A stretch of 64,000 nucleotides of DNA from Nocardioides_C sp963700955 (GTDB lineage Bacteria > Actinomycetota > Actinomycetes > Propionibacteriales > Nocardioidaceae), in contig CAVOZH010000012.1 of NCBI GenBank assembly GCA_963700955.1, forward strand, positions 930,001 through 994,000, read 5' to 3'. Each line of letters opens with the position of its first letter. Position 1 is the stretch's first letter. This document shows positions 8,404-16,769 of this stretch, in pieces. The notes beneath the pieces are model-generated. The model was not told the origin of the DNA. It worked only from the letters and a program-made list of their open reading frames with translations, and did no database searches. Made by a program: the position numbers and the translations under genes.

Positions 8404-8784
8404 TCAGGTCGAGGACACAGGCAGGCAGTCGTTGCCGCAGGAGCTCTCTCTCGGCCGCGTGGCGTGGTCAGCCGGCCGGTGCAGCACCGCGCTGCCAGGT
8501 ACGACTCGGGCGCCACCGCTACTGTCGGTAGATGCCAGACCGTCCACGATCAGGGAGTACCCGCCCTGCTGGCGGGGTGGGAAGAGCAGCGTCATCTGAG
8601 GCCGTGCGGCGAGGTTCGCGAGCGTGCGGTTGCCGAGGCTCCCCAAGGCGAGTGCTTGCCCGCGCATGACAGGCTGCACCGCCACCGCGTGCGGCCGCTG
8701 GTCGTCGGACACGGTCAAGAGGTAGGCGAAACCGTAGTCAGCCATCGTGTCCGCCAGCACCGCGAGATCGACCTTCACGCTCAT
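8404..8784 (-). CDS. Pyridoxamine 5'-phosphate oxidase family protein
   Basis: A 126-residue split-barrel flavin-binding fold: YGFAYLLTVSDDQRPHAVAV at the N-terminus and GNRTLANLAARPQMTLLFPP in the middle are the usual PNPOx-like strands. Such small proteins bind FMN, F420 or haem; which one is unclear. The C-terminal 40 residues (HRPADHATRPRESSCGNDCL) are poorly conserved and contain two cysteines. Gene stands alone between the YrzE-like gene and the helicase. Confidence 0.78.
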   Translation of the reverse strand: MSVKVDLAVLADTMADYGFAYLLTVSDDQRPHAVAVQPVMRGQALALGSLGNRTLANLAARPQMTLLFPPRQQGGYSLIVDGLASTDSSGGARVVPGSAVLHRPADHATRPRESSCGNDCLPVSST

Positions 8785-8832
8785 GACAGCAGGCTACGCG
8801 CCTACGCCGTCCCGTCAGGGTGACTCGCGGAG

Positions 8833-11160
8833 CTACTGCGACGCCGACAACGCGTCCGTCAACAACGTCACGAGTGCCTCGAGCTGCACGTCAGCCGACG
8901 AGGACACCTCCTCGTCCGAACCGTCGAGCGCCTTGGCTGCGAGTCCGGCCTTGCTGTCGATGAGCTCCGCGATCCTCGTGTCGATCGTCTGCGCCGCGAT
9001 GACCCGCCAGGCAGTGACCGGCTCCGTCTGACCGATGCGGTGGACGCGGTCGATGGCCTGCGTCTGCTCAGCGTCGGTCCAGGAGAGCTCTGCGAGCACC
9101 AGGTTGGAGGCGACCTGCAGGTTGAGACCCACGCCGGCCGCGGTCAGGGAGCAGACCACGACGGAAACGTCGGGATCGTTCACGAACGCGTCGATGTTCT
9201 TCTGCCTCGACGTCGGTGTCTGGTCCCCGCGGATCGAGGAGAATCGGATCCCGCGCTTGGCGAAGGTCTCCTCGGCCACGTCCATCACGTCGACGTGCTT
9301 GGCGAAGAAGACGACCTTCCCGACGCTGCGCGCGAGCTGGGCCGCGTAGTCGGCGGCGAGGCCGGCCTTCGCCTGGCCGATGCGGCGCATCATGCTGAAC
9401 ACGTTCTCGTCGGTCTTCGTCGTCGTGTCTTCCCGCTCCCACGTGGCGACCCTGCGCACGAGGTCGTGGTCGATGCCCTCGACGACGGGACCGGTTGTGC
9501 GCGCGGCGAGTGCGCTCTCATACCGCGACACCAGGCGGCGAGCGAGGTGACGCTCGGCATCCCGGATCGAGCGCCCGACCTCGTCGTCGAGCTCGACGGG
9601 AAGGTCGGCGACGCGGCGGGCGGGTATGTCGGCCGCCACGTCGGCCTTGCGGCGACGGACGATCCCGAGGTCGACCACGCAGCTGCGTGCGGCGGGATAG
9701 AACCCTGGGTCGCCCGGCTCCAGGCCGGTCTCTTCGAGCGAGTCCATCAGCGCGCCGAGAGGCTTCTTGTCGTCGATCCAGCCGAGGAACTGCCAGATGG
9801 CCCGGAAGTCCTCGATGTCGTTGATCAACGGGGTCCCGGTGAGGGCCATCAGAAGGGGACGCGCGATGCGGGACCGGATGCGCTCGGAGAGCTCCAGCAC
9901 GTGCTGGGAGCGCTGGGACGTCTTGTTCTTGATGAAGTGCGCCTCGTCGACGACCATGCCGCGGAAGCCGAGGTCGCCTAGCCAACCGACATGGCGGTCG
10001 AGCACCTCATAGTTGACGATGACGATGTCGGCGAAGCCGTCCATCGTGTCACCGTCGCCGTGGATCACGGTGGCCGTGCGTTTGGGTGTCCAGAGTTCCG
10101 CCTCGCGCGCCCAGTTCGTCTTGACGACGTTCGGTACGACCGCGAGCAGCGGATAGGCGTTCGCGGCCTGCGCAGCGAGGAGTGCCTGAGCCGTCTTGCC
10201 CAGACCTGGCTCGTCGGCGAGCAGGAAGGTCCGATGACCGGACGCGGCAGCAGCGACCAGCTGCCCCTGGTGCGGCATCAGCTCCCGGCCACCTGCTGCT
10301 CCCAGAGAGGACGGCTTGGGCAGGGCCATGCATGCGGAGGCTCCGCTACCGGCGTACTCGAACGATCGGAAGAGCGGACCGAGCAGCTCCCAGCCGGCCA
10401 GGCGGTGCGAACGGACCTTGCTCTGCTCCGCGAGCGCGAAGTCGGGGACGAGGAAGGGGTTGGCAAGCTGACGCGAGACGACCGCCTGGGGAATGACCCG
10501 ACGCTCGCTGGCGAGCGGAGCGGTCTCAGACTCCGCGGGGGCGACCTCGTCGGGGGCCGTCTCGATACCGGCGGCCTCGAGCAGGGCGCGCTTGAGCGAC
10601 CTCGCCTGGTCGGACACGGTCGCGTCCTCGGCGAGGAGCGCGAAGAGCGAGGTGTCCCGGGCGGCAGTCTTCGCGAGGATCGTCGCGATCCCGTCCAGGC
10701 GCTTGAGCTGCTCTGCCCGGTGGGCGTCGCTGCAGGTCTCGTCCGCCTTGACGCTGACCCGCTCGTCACGGACCAGCAGGGCAACGACCTGGAACTTCGT
10801 GCGTACCGAAGGCATCACGGACCCGCGCTCGACGGCTGCCTCGACCTCACGCACCGCACGGGCGAGGACCGGGATGATGCCGTCGTTGTCGAGGTCGCGG
10901 ACGCGCCGCCGGCCTCGCGGGGCGGTACGGCGAACACCCGACTGGCGTTGGCCACCTCGAGCCACAGACTCCTCCTCTGGAGTGCCCGGCACGTTCGCTG
11001 CGCGCAGTGGAACACGCACGCAGCTCGCCGCCGAGACGATTGGGCGTCGAGCGAGATGGGCCGGAACGGCCACCTCTCGACGCGACTCGGTCCCACGGAT
11101 CTGCGAGAGATCGACGTGACGGGCCCCGACGGCCCACCCACGGTGGGAATCTACGACCAT
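8833..11160 (-). CDS. SNF2-family DEAD/DEAH helicase
   Basis: A 775-residue Swi2/Snf2 ATPase. Motif I is LADEPGLGKTAQALLAA (about residue 320), motif II VVDEAHFIKNKTSQRS (about 403), motif III ALTGTP, then the helicase C half with VVVCSLTAAGVGLNLQ and the arginine-finger motif QAIDRVHRIGQTEPV near residue 700. These enzymes translocate on double-stranded DNA and remodel protein-DNA complexes or branched DNA; the compact layout resembles SMARCAL1/ZRANB3-like and phage SNF2 proteins. The N-terminal 200 residues are not recognised. I take ATG 11160 (MVVDSHRGWAVGARHVDLSQ); GTG 11178 is an alternative. No nuclease or methylase partner is adjacent. Confidence 0.85.
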   Translation of the reverse strand: MVVDSHRGWAVGARHVDLSQIRGTESRREVAVPAHLARRPIVSAASCVRVPLRAANVPGTPEEESVARGGQRQSGVRRTAPRGRRRVRDLDNDGIIPVLARAVREVEAAVERGSVMPSVRTKFQVVALLVRDERVSVKADETCSDAHRAEQLKRLDGIATILAKTAARDTSLFALLAEDATVSDQARSLKRALLEAAGIETAPDEVAPAESETAPLASERRVIPQAVVSRQLANPFLVPDFALAEQSKVRSHRLAGWELLGPLFRSFEYAGSGASACMALPKPSSLGAAGGRELMPHQGQLVAAAASGHRTFLLADEPGLGKTAQALLAAQAANAYPLLAVVPNVVKTNWAREAELWTPKRTATVIHGDGDTMDGFADIVIVNYEVLDRHVGWLGDLGFRGMVVDEAHFIKNKTSQRSQHVLELSERIRSRIARPLLMALTGTPLINDIEDFRAIWQFLGWIDDKKPLGALMDSLEETGLEPGDPGFYPAARSCVVDLGIVRRRKADVAADIPARRVADLPVELDDEVGRSIRDAERHLARRLVSRYESALAARTTGPVVEGIDHDLVRRVATWEREDTTTKTDENVFSMMRRIGQAKAGLAADYAAQLARSVGKVVFFAKHVDVMDVAEETFAKRGIRFSSIRGDQTPTSRQKNIDAFVNDPDVSVVVCSLTAAGVGLNLQVASNLVLAELSWTDAEQTQAIDRVHRIGQTEPVTAWRVIAAQTIDTRIAELIDSKAGLAAKALDGSDEEVSSSADVQLEALVTLLTDALSASQ

Positions 11161-11447
11161 CAGTCGATAGCCGTTCACCAACCCACAAAGCAACCACGTC
11201 GCTGGACGAGCGGGATTGCCGAGGATCGGTGTTGAACCAATGGTAGCGCGCTTCGACTCGTGCGGAGGCTGCGGCTGACGGGACTCCTCATCTCGCGTTA
11301 CGAGCAACTTACCTACGGCGCACGAAATCCCCCGTGACACCGGAGAAGGTGAGAACATCGCGGCGTACGAACAACGGAGCGACTGCGGTGAGGTGGCCTG
11401 GGGCCGGACCCGTTGGCCACTCGATCTTCTGGCGGGAGGCAGGCGCA

Positions 11448-11699
11448 GTGGCGTACTTGATGCTCTATGGGACCGGAGGATGGACCCAGCGGTGGCAGAT
11501 TCCACGCGGCAGCGAGGAGAAGGTCCAAGCCGAAATCAGTCACGTCGGGCAGGAAGGAACCGGCCGACTTTCGGTCGTGGACTCCCAGACCGGCGCAACC
11601 GTCACACTGGTGGTTGCCTGGGCTGCAGTTGCATCAGCCGTCATCGTGGATTCTGACTCCGCGGCACCGCACGACGAGGCCACAGGTCAGTACGCCTAG
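11448..11699 (+). CDS. Hypothetical protein, small beta-rich
   Basis: An 83-residue protein beginning VAYLMLYGTGGWTQRWQIP, with alternating hydrophobic residues (TGRLSVVDSQTGATVTLVVAW) suggesting a beta fold. A strong GGGAGG lies 8 bases before the GTG at 11448 and decides this start; a longer reading begins at 11334 without a ribosome site. Function not recognised. It stands alone downstream of the divergent helicase. Confidence 0.55.
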   Translation: MAYLMLYGTGGWTQRWQIPRGSEEKVQAEISHVGQEGTGRLSVVDSQTGATVTLVVAWAAVASAVIVDSDSAAPHDEATGQYA

Positions 11700-11828
11700 T
11701 TGCTACAGGCTCCGATCCTGTCCGGCGGGCGGGAGACAACGGCCGCCGCCGGGCTCGGCTGGCTGACGTGGCCGCCGTGCCTCACAGCAGCCGAGGAGTT
11801 CCCACGCGACCCGGTCGTCCGTCTCGAG

Positions 11829-12215
11829 TCACGTACCGAACGATGCCCAGACCGACTTGGTCTCGCCGGGTCCCTGGATCACGCCCCAGTCATCGCTCAG
11901 TTCGTCGACGATCGCGAGCCCTCGACCGCCCGCATCCATGTCACCTGCGGTGGCCCGGACGGGGACGGAGGATGAGCCATCCCCAACGGTGACGCGCACA
12001 GACGTGCCATCGCTGCGCAGCGACACGGTGAACGGGGGGTGGGCATGAAGCAGCGCGTTGGTCGCGAGCTCACTCACCACCAACCGCATGTCGTCCGCGA
12101 GGTGTGGCAGGTCGAGCTCGCCGAGATGTAGGCAGATGAAGTCCCGCGCGCACGATGCACTGACGAGTTCGGCGGCGAGCTCGGTCTCGTAGGCCCAAGC
12201 ACTGCTATGAGTCAT
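11829..12215 (-). CDS. RsbW-like anti-sigma ATP-binding (GHKL) protein
   Basis: A 128-residue histidine-kinase-like ATPase domain: N box LVVSELATNALLHAHPPF, and G1 region VGDGSSSVPVRATAGDMDAG with GGRGLAIVDELSDDWGV. Single-domain proteins of this type in actinobacteria bind sigma factors or anti-anti-sigma proteins to control stress regulons. The ATG at 12215 overlaps the stop of the truncated upstream DUF5994 gene by four bases, so translation is coupled to it. No sigma factor or STAS partner lies adjacent. Confidence 0.85.
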   Translation of the reverse strand: MTHSSAWAYETELAAELVSASCARDFICLHLGELDLPHLADDMRLVVSELATNALLHAHPPFTVSLRSDGTSVRVTVGDGSSSVPVRATAGDMDAGGRGLAIVDELSDDWGVIQGPGETKSVWASFGT

Positions 12216-12415
12216 TCGGGGCTTCCTTGCCCGGGCGCGGTCGACCGGCGGTTCGACGGGTCGGCGAGCTCGACGTCGATGTCGCGCGACTGGGGCCACC
12301 GGCCCCCGTCAAGGGACCCACGGCCTGGCGACTCGGACAGCTCCAGACGCAGCGGCTCACGGGACTTGTAGGCGCTAGTGGCATCGGGAAGTAAGAACGT
12401 GCTGTGGGACGTCAT
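12212..12415 (-). pseudogene. Truncated DUF5994 family gene
   Basis: A 67-residue reading frame whose segment LRLELSESPGRGSLDGGRWP followed by QSRDIDVELADPS matches the conserved N-terminal part of actinobacterial DUF5994 proteins, which are usually around twice as long. The expected continuation is missing: after DPSNRRSTAPGQGSPE it stops exactly on the ATG of the anti-sigma gene. It could be a deletion that fused the gene head to the downstream gene, or a shortened functional leader. Family call is from memory of the motif. Confidence 0.5.
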
Positions 12416-12574
12416 GGCGACGTCGCCTTTCCACCGACGATGAGAGCGGCCCCGACGGAGCGGCTCAACTGTCCGGCCCCCTCGACACTACCCCGGCCCC
12501 GGGCATCAGGGGCTTGATCGAACCAGGTCGAAAGTGAGAAGCCGGACCATCGGCGTAGACAACGCGTGCACGGA

Positions 12575-14353
12575 CTAGGCCCTGAAATCGCGGAGTGCCA
12601 GTGCGGCCTGGACAAGGGCAGCGTGGGTCAGCGCCTGAGGGTAGTTGCCGAGGTGTGCTCCGGTCGTGGGGTCCATCTCTTCGGCGTACAAGCCAAGGGG
12701 GCTCGCTCGTTCGAGCATCCCTTCGAACAGCTCGACTGCGTCGTGTTGCCGGCCTGTGAACGCGAGAGCCTGGACTAGCCAGAAGGAGCAGGGCAGGAAG
12801 GCACCTTCGGTTCCGGGGAGCCCGTCGGACCCTGGCGGGTAGCGGTAGAGCAGCGGGCCGCCGGCGGACAGCTGCTCGCGGATAGCTTCCACCGTTCCCC
12901 GCACCCGGCGTGAGTGCGGAGCCTCCAGGCCGATCAGGGGAAGGACGAGCAGGGCGGCGTCGAGGTCCGGTGAGCCGTAGCTCCGGGTGTAGCTGCCGAG
13001 GGCGTCGCTGAACCCACGTTTCCTGACCTCGGCGCCGATCGCATCGCGGGCGCCCCGCCAGCGTTCACGCTGCGGGGCCGAGATGCGATGGGTCTGGGCG
13101 ATGCGCAGACCACGGTCGATCGCGAGCCAGGCCATCAGCTTTGAGTGGACATGATGTACGGCGTCCCCGCGGATCTCCCAGATCCCGGCGTCGGGCTCAC
13201 TCCAACGACGCGCCACCAGGTCGACGAAACCGCGCAGGGCCCGCCAGGTCTCGGAGTAGAGGGGGTGACCCGCCTGGACGAGCACCCACGCCGCATCGAG
13301 AACCCAGCCATAGCCGTCGAGCTGGTGTTGGCCTGCGGCACCGTTGCCGACCCGCACAGGCGCACTTGCGGCGTAGCCGGGCCACTCACGCAGGCTCCGT
13401 TCAGCCGGTGGGTAGCGACCGTCCAACGTGAGCAGCACCGGTAGCCGGGGACGCTGCAGCCGGCTGGCATGCAGCAGCCACCACAGGAATCCGCGTGCCT
13501 CGTCGACCAGGCCGGCTTCGAGGAACGCCGCGATGCCGATGCTCGCATCGCGCGGCCACGCGTAGCGGTAGTCCCAGTTCCGGACGCCCTCGTACTGCTC
13601 AGGCAGCGAGGTGGTCGGGGCCGCAACAGGTGCGCCCGACGGCGAGTACGTCAGTAGCCGCAGTGTCAGGAGACTGCGCGCAACGGCATCGCGGAAAGGC
13701 ATGTCCGGGTCGATCTGGGCCGTCCACGCGCCCCAGCGAGCCTCGTCCTCGGCCAGGAGGGTCCACGCTGTGGCGGGGTCGACGTGGATGAGCGGTTCGC
13801 GATGGGCGACGGTGACGACTAAGGTCACCGGTCGCGCGGGCGTGACCGTGAACGACGTCGGTCTACCCACCTCGACGACCGCGCCTGCGTCGCAGCTGAG
13901 GGACATCGCGAGCGCCCCCCACTCGCACACCAGGTCTTCGCCGCGGCGCCGGACACGTGGTGGGCTGTGGTGCTCACCGAGGCGGGGGTCGAACTGAACA
14001 ACGGCGTCGGCAGGTGCCCCCTCGACGGATAGGCGACGCACCAGGACCGTGGCAGGCAGGAGGCGTCCGGCCACCTCGGCCACCATGCCCTCGGTGAGCG
14101 TGAGCCGGCCGCGCGGGGTGGCCCACGTGGTCTCCAGGGTCGCACTGTTCCCTCGGTATCGGCGTTCGACGACCGTGGCGGAGCCGGCCGGCCCTAGCCG
14201 GAAGCTTCCGGCGGCGGCCCCGCCAACGAGGCTGCCGAAGACCGGCTCGCCGTCGAACCGGGGCACACAGAACCAGTCCAGCGACCCATCACTGGAGGAC
14301 AACGCCGCGGTCCGGGTGTCCCCGAGCAACCCGTAGTCGGCGATGGGTCTCAT
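12575..14353 (-). CDS. Glycoside hydrolase family 15 protein (glucoamylase/trehalase-like)
   Basis: A 592-residue GH15 enzyme. The N-terminal beta domain starts with the family hallmark IADYGLLGDTRTAALSSSDG and LDWFCVPRFDGEPVFGSLVG; the (alpha/alpha)6 barrel has EGVRNWDYRYAWPRDASIGI, the catalytic Glu region WEIRGDAVHHVHSKLMAWLA and the C-terminal EEMDPTTGAHLGNYPQALTH. GH15 proteins hydrolyse alpha-1,4/1,6 glucans or trehalose; the intracellular bacterial type (no signal peptide here) includes trehalases and glucoamylases. Its stop abuts the membrane-protein gene. With zwf downstream, a carbohydrate-metabolism neighbourhood is plausible. Confidence 0.92.
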   Translation of the reverse strand: MRPIADYGLLGDTRTAALSSSDGSLDWFCVPRFDGEPVFGSLVGGAAAGSFRLGPAGSATVVERRYRGNSATLETTWATPRGRLTLTEGMVAEVAGRLLPATVLVRRLSVEGAPADAVVQFDPRLGEHHSPPRVRRRGEDLVCEWGALAMSLSCDAGAVVEVGRPTSFTVTPARPVTLVVTVAHREPLIHVDPATAWTLLAEDEARWGAWTAQIDPDMPFRDAVARSLLTLRLLTYSPSGAPVAAPTTSLPEQYEGVRNWDYRYAWPRDASIGIAAFLEAGLVDEARGFLWWLLHASRLQRPRLPVLLTLDGRYPPAERSLREWPGYAASAPVRVGNGAAGQHQLDGYGWVLDAAWVLVQAGHPLYSETWRALRGFVDLVARRWSEPDAGIWEIRGDAVHHVHSKLMAWLAIDRGLRIAQTHRISAPQRERWRGARDAIGAEVRKRGFSDALGSYTRSYGSPDLDAALLVLPLIGLEAPHSRRVRGTVEAIREQLSAGGPLLYRYPPGSDGLPGTEGAFLPCSFWLVQALAFTGRQHDAVELFEGMLERASPLGLYAEEMDPTTGAHLGNYPQALTHAALVQAALALRDFRA

Positions 14354-14354
14354 G

Positions 14355-14831
14355 TCAGCGGGCCTGGAGCAGCAGGCCGAGCGCGACGCCGTACACCAGG
14401 TGGGCGAGGACCGCGACCGCCGGCGTCTGGATGCCGTAGTTGAGGGCCAGCAGCCCTGGAGGTTCCAGCACCGCCCGGCTCGCGGGACCTGCCCGGTGCG
14501 ATGCCATCCGGGGATGGAGGCCGGGGAGTACTGGCAGCAGGACCATCAGCGCAACGGCCACGTGCAGGAGTCCCAGCAGCCCACCCAGCCACCACGTGGC
14601 CCGATGCAGCAGCGCAAAGACAGTCGCATAGCCGAGGGCGAAGATCTGCCCGACCCCGAGATGGATGACGAACCCAGCCAACCGGGCCCGGTCCGGGTCC
14701 TCGGTGACGAGCGTGCCGAGCACGAGCGGGAGGTCCAGGCGCGTGAGGCCGGCTAGTTGCGCGGTGGTCATGACCGCGGTCAGAGCCGCGGTGGCCACCA
14801 ACCCGAACACTGCCCAACCGGCCCAGTCCAT
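14355..14831 (-). CDS. Four-helix integral membrane protein, hypothetical
   Basis: A 158-residue protein with about four membrane segments: AGWAVFGLVATAALTAVMTT, LAGFVIHLGVGQIFALGYAT, LLGLLHVAVALMVLLPVLPG and VLAHLVYGVALGLLLQ. The motif FVIHLGVGQIFALGYATVFALL with a conserved His recalls small DUF6789-like membrane proteins, but I am not sure. It lies one base upstream of the GH15 start and is co-oriented, so the two are probably one operon. Confidence 0.65.
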   Translation of the reverse strand: MDWAGWAVFGLVATAALTAVMTTAQLAGLTRLDLPLVLGTLVTEDPDRARLAGFVIHLGVGQIFALGYATVFALLHRATWWLGGLLGLLHVAVALMVLLPVLPGLHPRMASHRAGPASRAVLEPPGLLALNYGIQTPAVAVLAHLVYGVALGLLLQAR

Positions 14832-14849
14832 GATGCGGATGGTACGGGC

Positions 14850-14999
14850 TCAGGAGCCGCCGCGCGCCACGACTGGTAGGAGGGCCAGGCGGTCGTCGTC
14901 GAGCTTGATGAGTGCTCTCGACCGCCGGCGAACGGTCTCGCGGTACCGCTGCGTGAGCGCTACGGCTTGCCTGAATGGCTCAGCGGCGTCCCGAACCAG
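14850..14999 (-). other. Possible C-terminal gene remnant
   Basis: One minus-strand frame reads LVRDAAEPFRQAVALTQRYR and ETVRRRSRALIKLDDDRLA ending in a stop at 14850. Composition is protein-like (amphipathic helix), but I see no start codon or ribosome site. It may be the tail of a lost gene. The remainder of the 14832-15086 gap holds nothing else I can recognise. Confidence 0.2.
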
Positions 15000-15086
15000 A
15001 CGTCCTCCAGACCCGTTCGACCTGCTGACGGGTCCATGATGGGTTGCAGGTCACGGTGATGGAGCGACTCAAGGAAGGGGCCGACG

Positions 15087-16508
15087 ATGGGTGACAGTGC
15101 CGGCAGCGTGGTGGCAGCCGATGCTTTCGTGTTCTTCGGCGCGACGGGCGACCTCGCCCACAAGATGGTCTTTCCGGCGCTCTACCAGATGGTGAAGCGA
15201 GGCAGGCTGAACGTCCCGGTGATCGGGGTCGCGTACTCAGACTGGGGGCTGTCTCAGCTTCGCGATCGCGCACGGGACAGCGTTGTCCAGGCCTACGGAG
15301 ATGTCGACGACACCGCCGCCCTCGACCGGTTGCTGTCAATGCTGGACTACGTCGACGGCGACTACGGCGACCCAGCGACCTTCACCGCGCTACGAAAGAC
15401 GCTCGGTGATGCCCGCCGCCCGGCGCACTACCTGGCCACACCGCCTTCGTTGTTCGCCACGGTGATCGAGGGCCTCCAGTCCGCGGGACTGACCAAGGAC
15501 GCGCGGGTCATTGTCGAGAAGCCGTTCGGGCGTGACCTCGCCTCCGCGCGGGAGCTCAACAGGGTCGTACGGTCGGCGTTCCCGGAGTCCGCGATCTTCC
15601 GCATCGATCACTTCCTCGGCAGGGAGGAGATCATGAACCTGCTCTACTTCCGGTTCGCCAACTCCTTCTTGGAGCCGATCTGGAACCGCAACTACGTCGC
15701 CAGCGTGCAGATCACCTTGGCCGAGAGCTTCGGGGTGCAGGGTCGCGGCGCCTTCTACGAGACCGCCGGCTGCCTGCGGGACGTGGTCGAGAACCACTTG
15801 TTCCAGATCGTTGCCCTGCTTGCGATGGAGCCGCCGGCCTACCAGGGTTTCGGAGCCGTCCAGACTGAGAAGTTCAAGGTGTTCAAAGCGATGCGGCCGT
15901 TGGCTGTCGCTGATGTGGTCCGTGGCCAGTTCGCGGGCTACCGGGACGAGGAGGGCGTGGCGAAAGACTCCGACGTGGAGACGTTCTGCGCCCTGCGGCT
16001 GTTCATCGACTCATGGCGCTGGGCCGGCGTGCCGTGGTACCTGCGGTCGGGCAAGTGCCTGGCCGAGAGTGCCGCCGAAGTTGTTGTCGAGCTGAAGCCG
16101 CCGCCGCAGCCGCTCTTCACCGACTCGACCGCGACACACGGGAGGGCCAACTACGTGCGTTTCCAGCTCTCCCCCAACCCGGTGATCGCGATCGCCGCCC
16201 GGGTCAAACGGGCCGGTGAGGAGTTCGTCGGCGACCAGCGGGAGCTCACGCTCCTCAACGCGCAACCGGGCGAGGAGCAGCCCTACGAGCGCCTCCTCGG
16301 CGATGCCCTTGCCGGCGACGGTGCGCTGTTCACCCGTGAAGACAGCGTCGAGGCCGCCTGGGCCGTCGTCGACCCCGTCCTCGAAAACCACCACCGCGCC
16401 CTCCCCTACCCGCCGGGCAGCTGGGGGCCCGAGCAAGCGGACGCGCTGATCACTCCACACGGTCGCTGGCACAACCCCCGGCTCGACCCACCGTCAACGG
16501 CACCGTAG
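15087..16508 (+). CDS. zwf: Glucose-6-phosphate 1-dehydrogenase
   Basis: A 473-residue enzyme of normal family length. It has the nucleotide-binding motif FFGATGDLAHKMVFPAL at residue 12, the substrate/phosphate site EKPFGRDLASA, and the signature RIDHFLGREEIMNLLYFRF containing the catalytic Asp-His. It oxidises glucose 6-phosphate to 6-phosphogluconolactone with NAD(P)+, the entry of the pentose phosphate pathway. No pgl, gnd or opcA is adjacent, so this is a stand-alone, probably second, zwf copy serving NADPH supply (inference). An AAGGAAGGGGCC ribosome site precedes the ATG. Confidence 0.95.
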   Translation: MGDSAGSVVAADAFVFFGATGDLAHKMVFPALYQMVKRGRLNVPVIGVAYSDWGLSQLRDRARDSVVQAYGDVDDTAALDRLLSMLDYVDGDYGDPATFTALRKTLGDARRPAHYLATPPSLFATVIEGLQSAGLTKDARVIVEKPFGRDLASARELNRVVRSAFPESAIFRIDHFLGREEIMNLLYFRFANSFLEPIWNRNYVASVQITLAESFGVQGRGAFYETAGCLRDVVENHLFQIVALLAMEPPAYQGFGAVQTEKFKVFKAMRPLAVADVVRGQFAGYRDEEGVAKDSDVETFCALRLFIDSWRWAGVPWYLRSGKCLAESAAEVVVELKPPPQPLFTDSTATHGRANYVRFQLSPNPVIAIAARVKRAGEEFVGDQRELTLLNAQPGEEQPYERLLGDALAGDGALFTREDSVEAAWAVVDPVLENHHRALPYPPGSWGPEQADALITPHGRWHNPRLDPPSTAP

Positions 16509-16769
16509 TGATCGAAGGGACGGTCACTGCGAGCGCGCGGCTAACGGGACACCCGGAGCTCACCGAGCTCGGACCAGCCGGTCCCGGGCACCTCGAAGTT
16601 CACGATCTGTTCCTCGAGATCTCCCGGCAGTTTCCCGGCGCGGTCGCGGTCGAGGACAGGTTGTCCGCCTCCCTTTGGCGGTGCCACGAGGCCACCGGTG
16701 TCCAAGCCCCCGTCCTCGTCCACGACCGAGTCCAGGCCGACCGACGTACGGCCGACCTGGACGTCGGGA

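Noticed and set aside
8833..11160. Phage defence island around the SNF2 helicase
   Set aside because: No nuclease, methylase, TIR, or other defence partner is adjacent; the helicase stands alone between housekeeping-type genes.
14900..15086. tRNA-like look of the stretch before zwf
   Set aside because: No acceptor/T-arm pairing or GGTTCGAATCC-type T-loop found.
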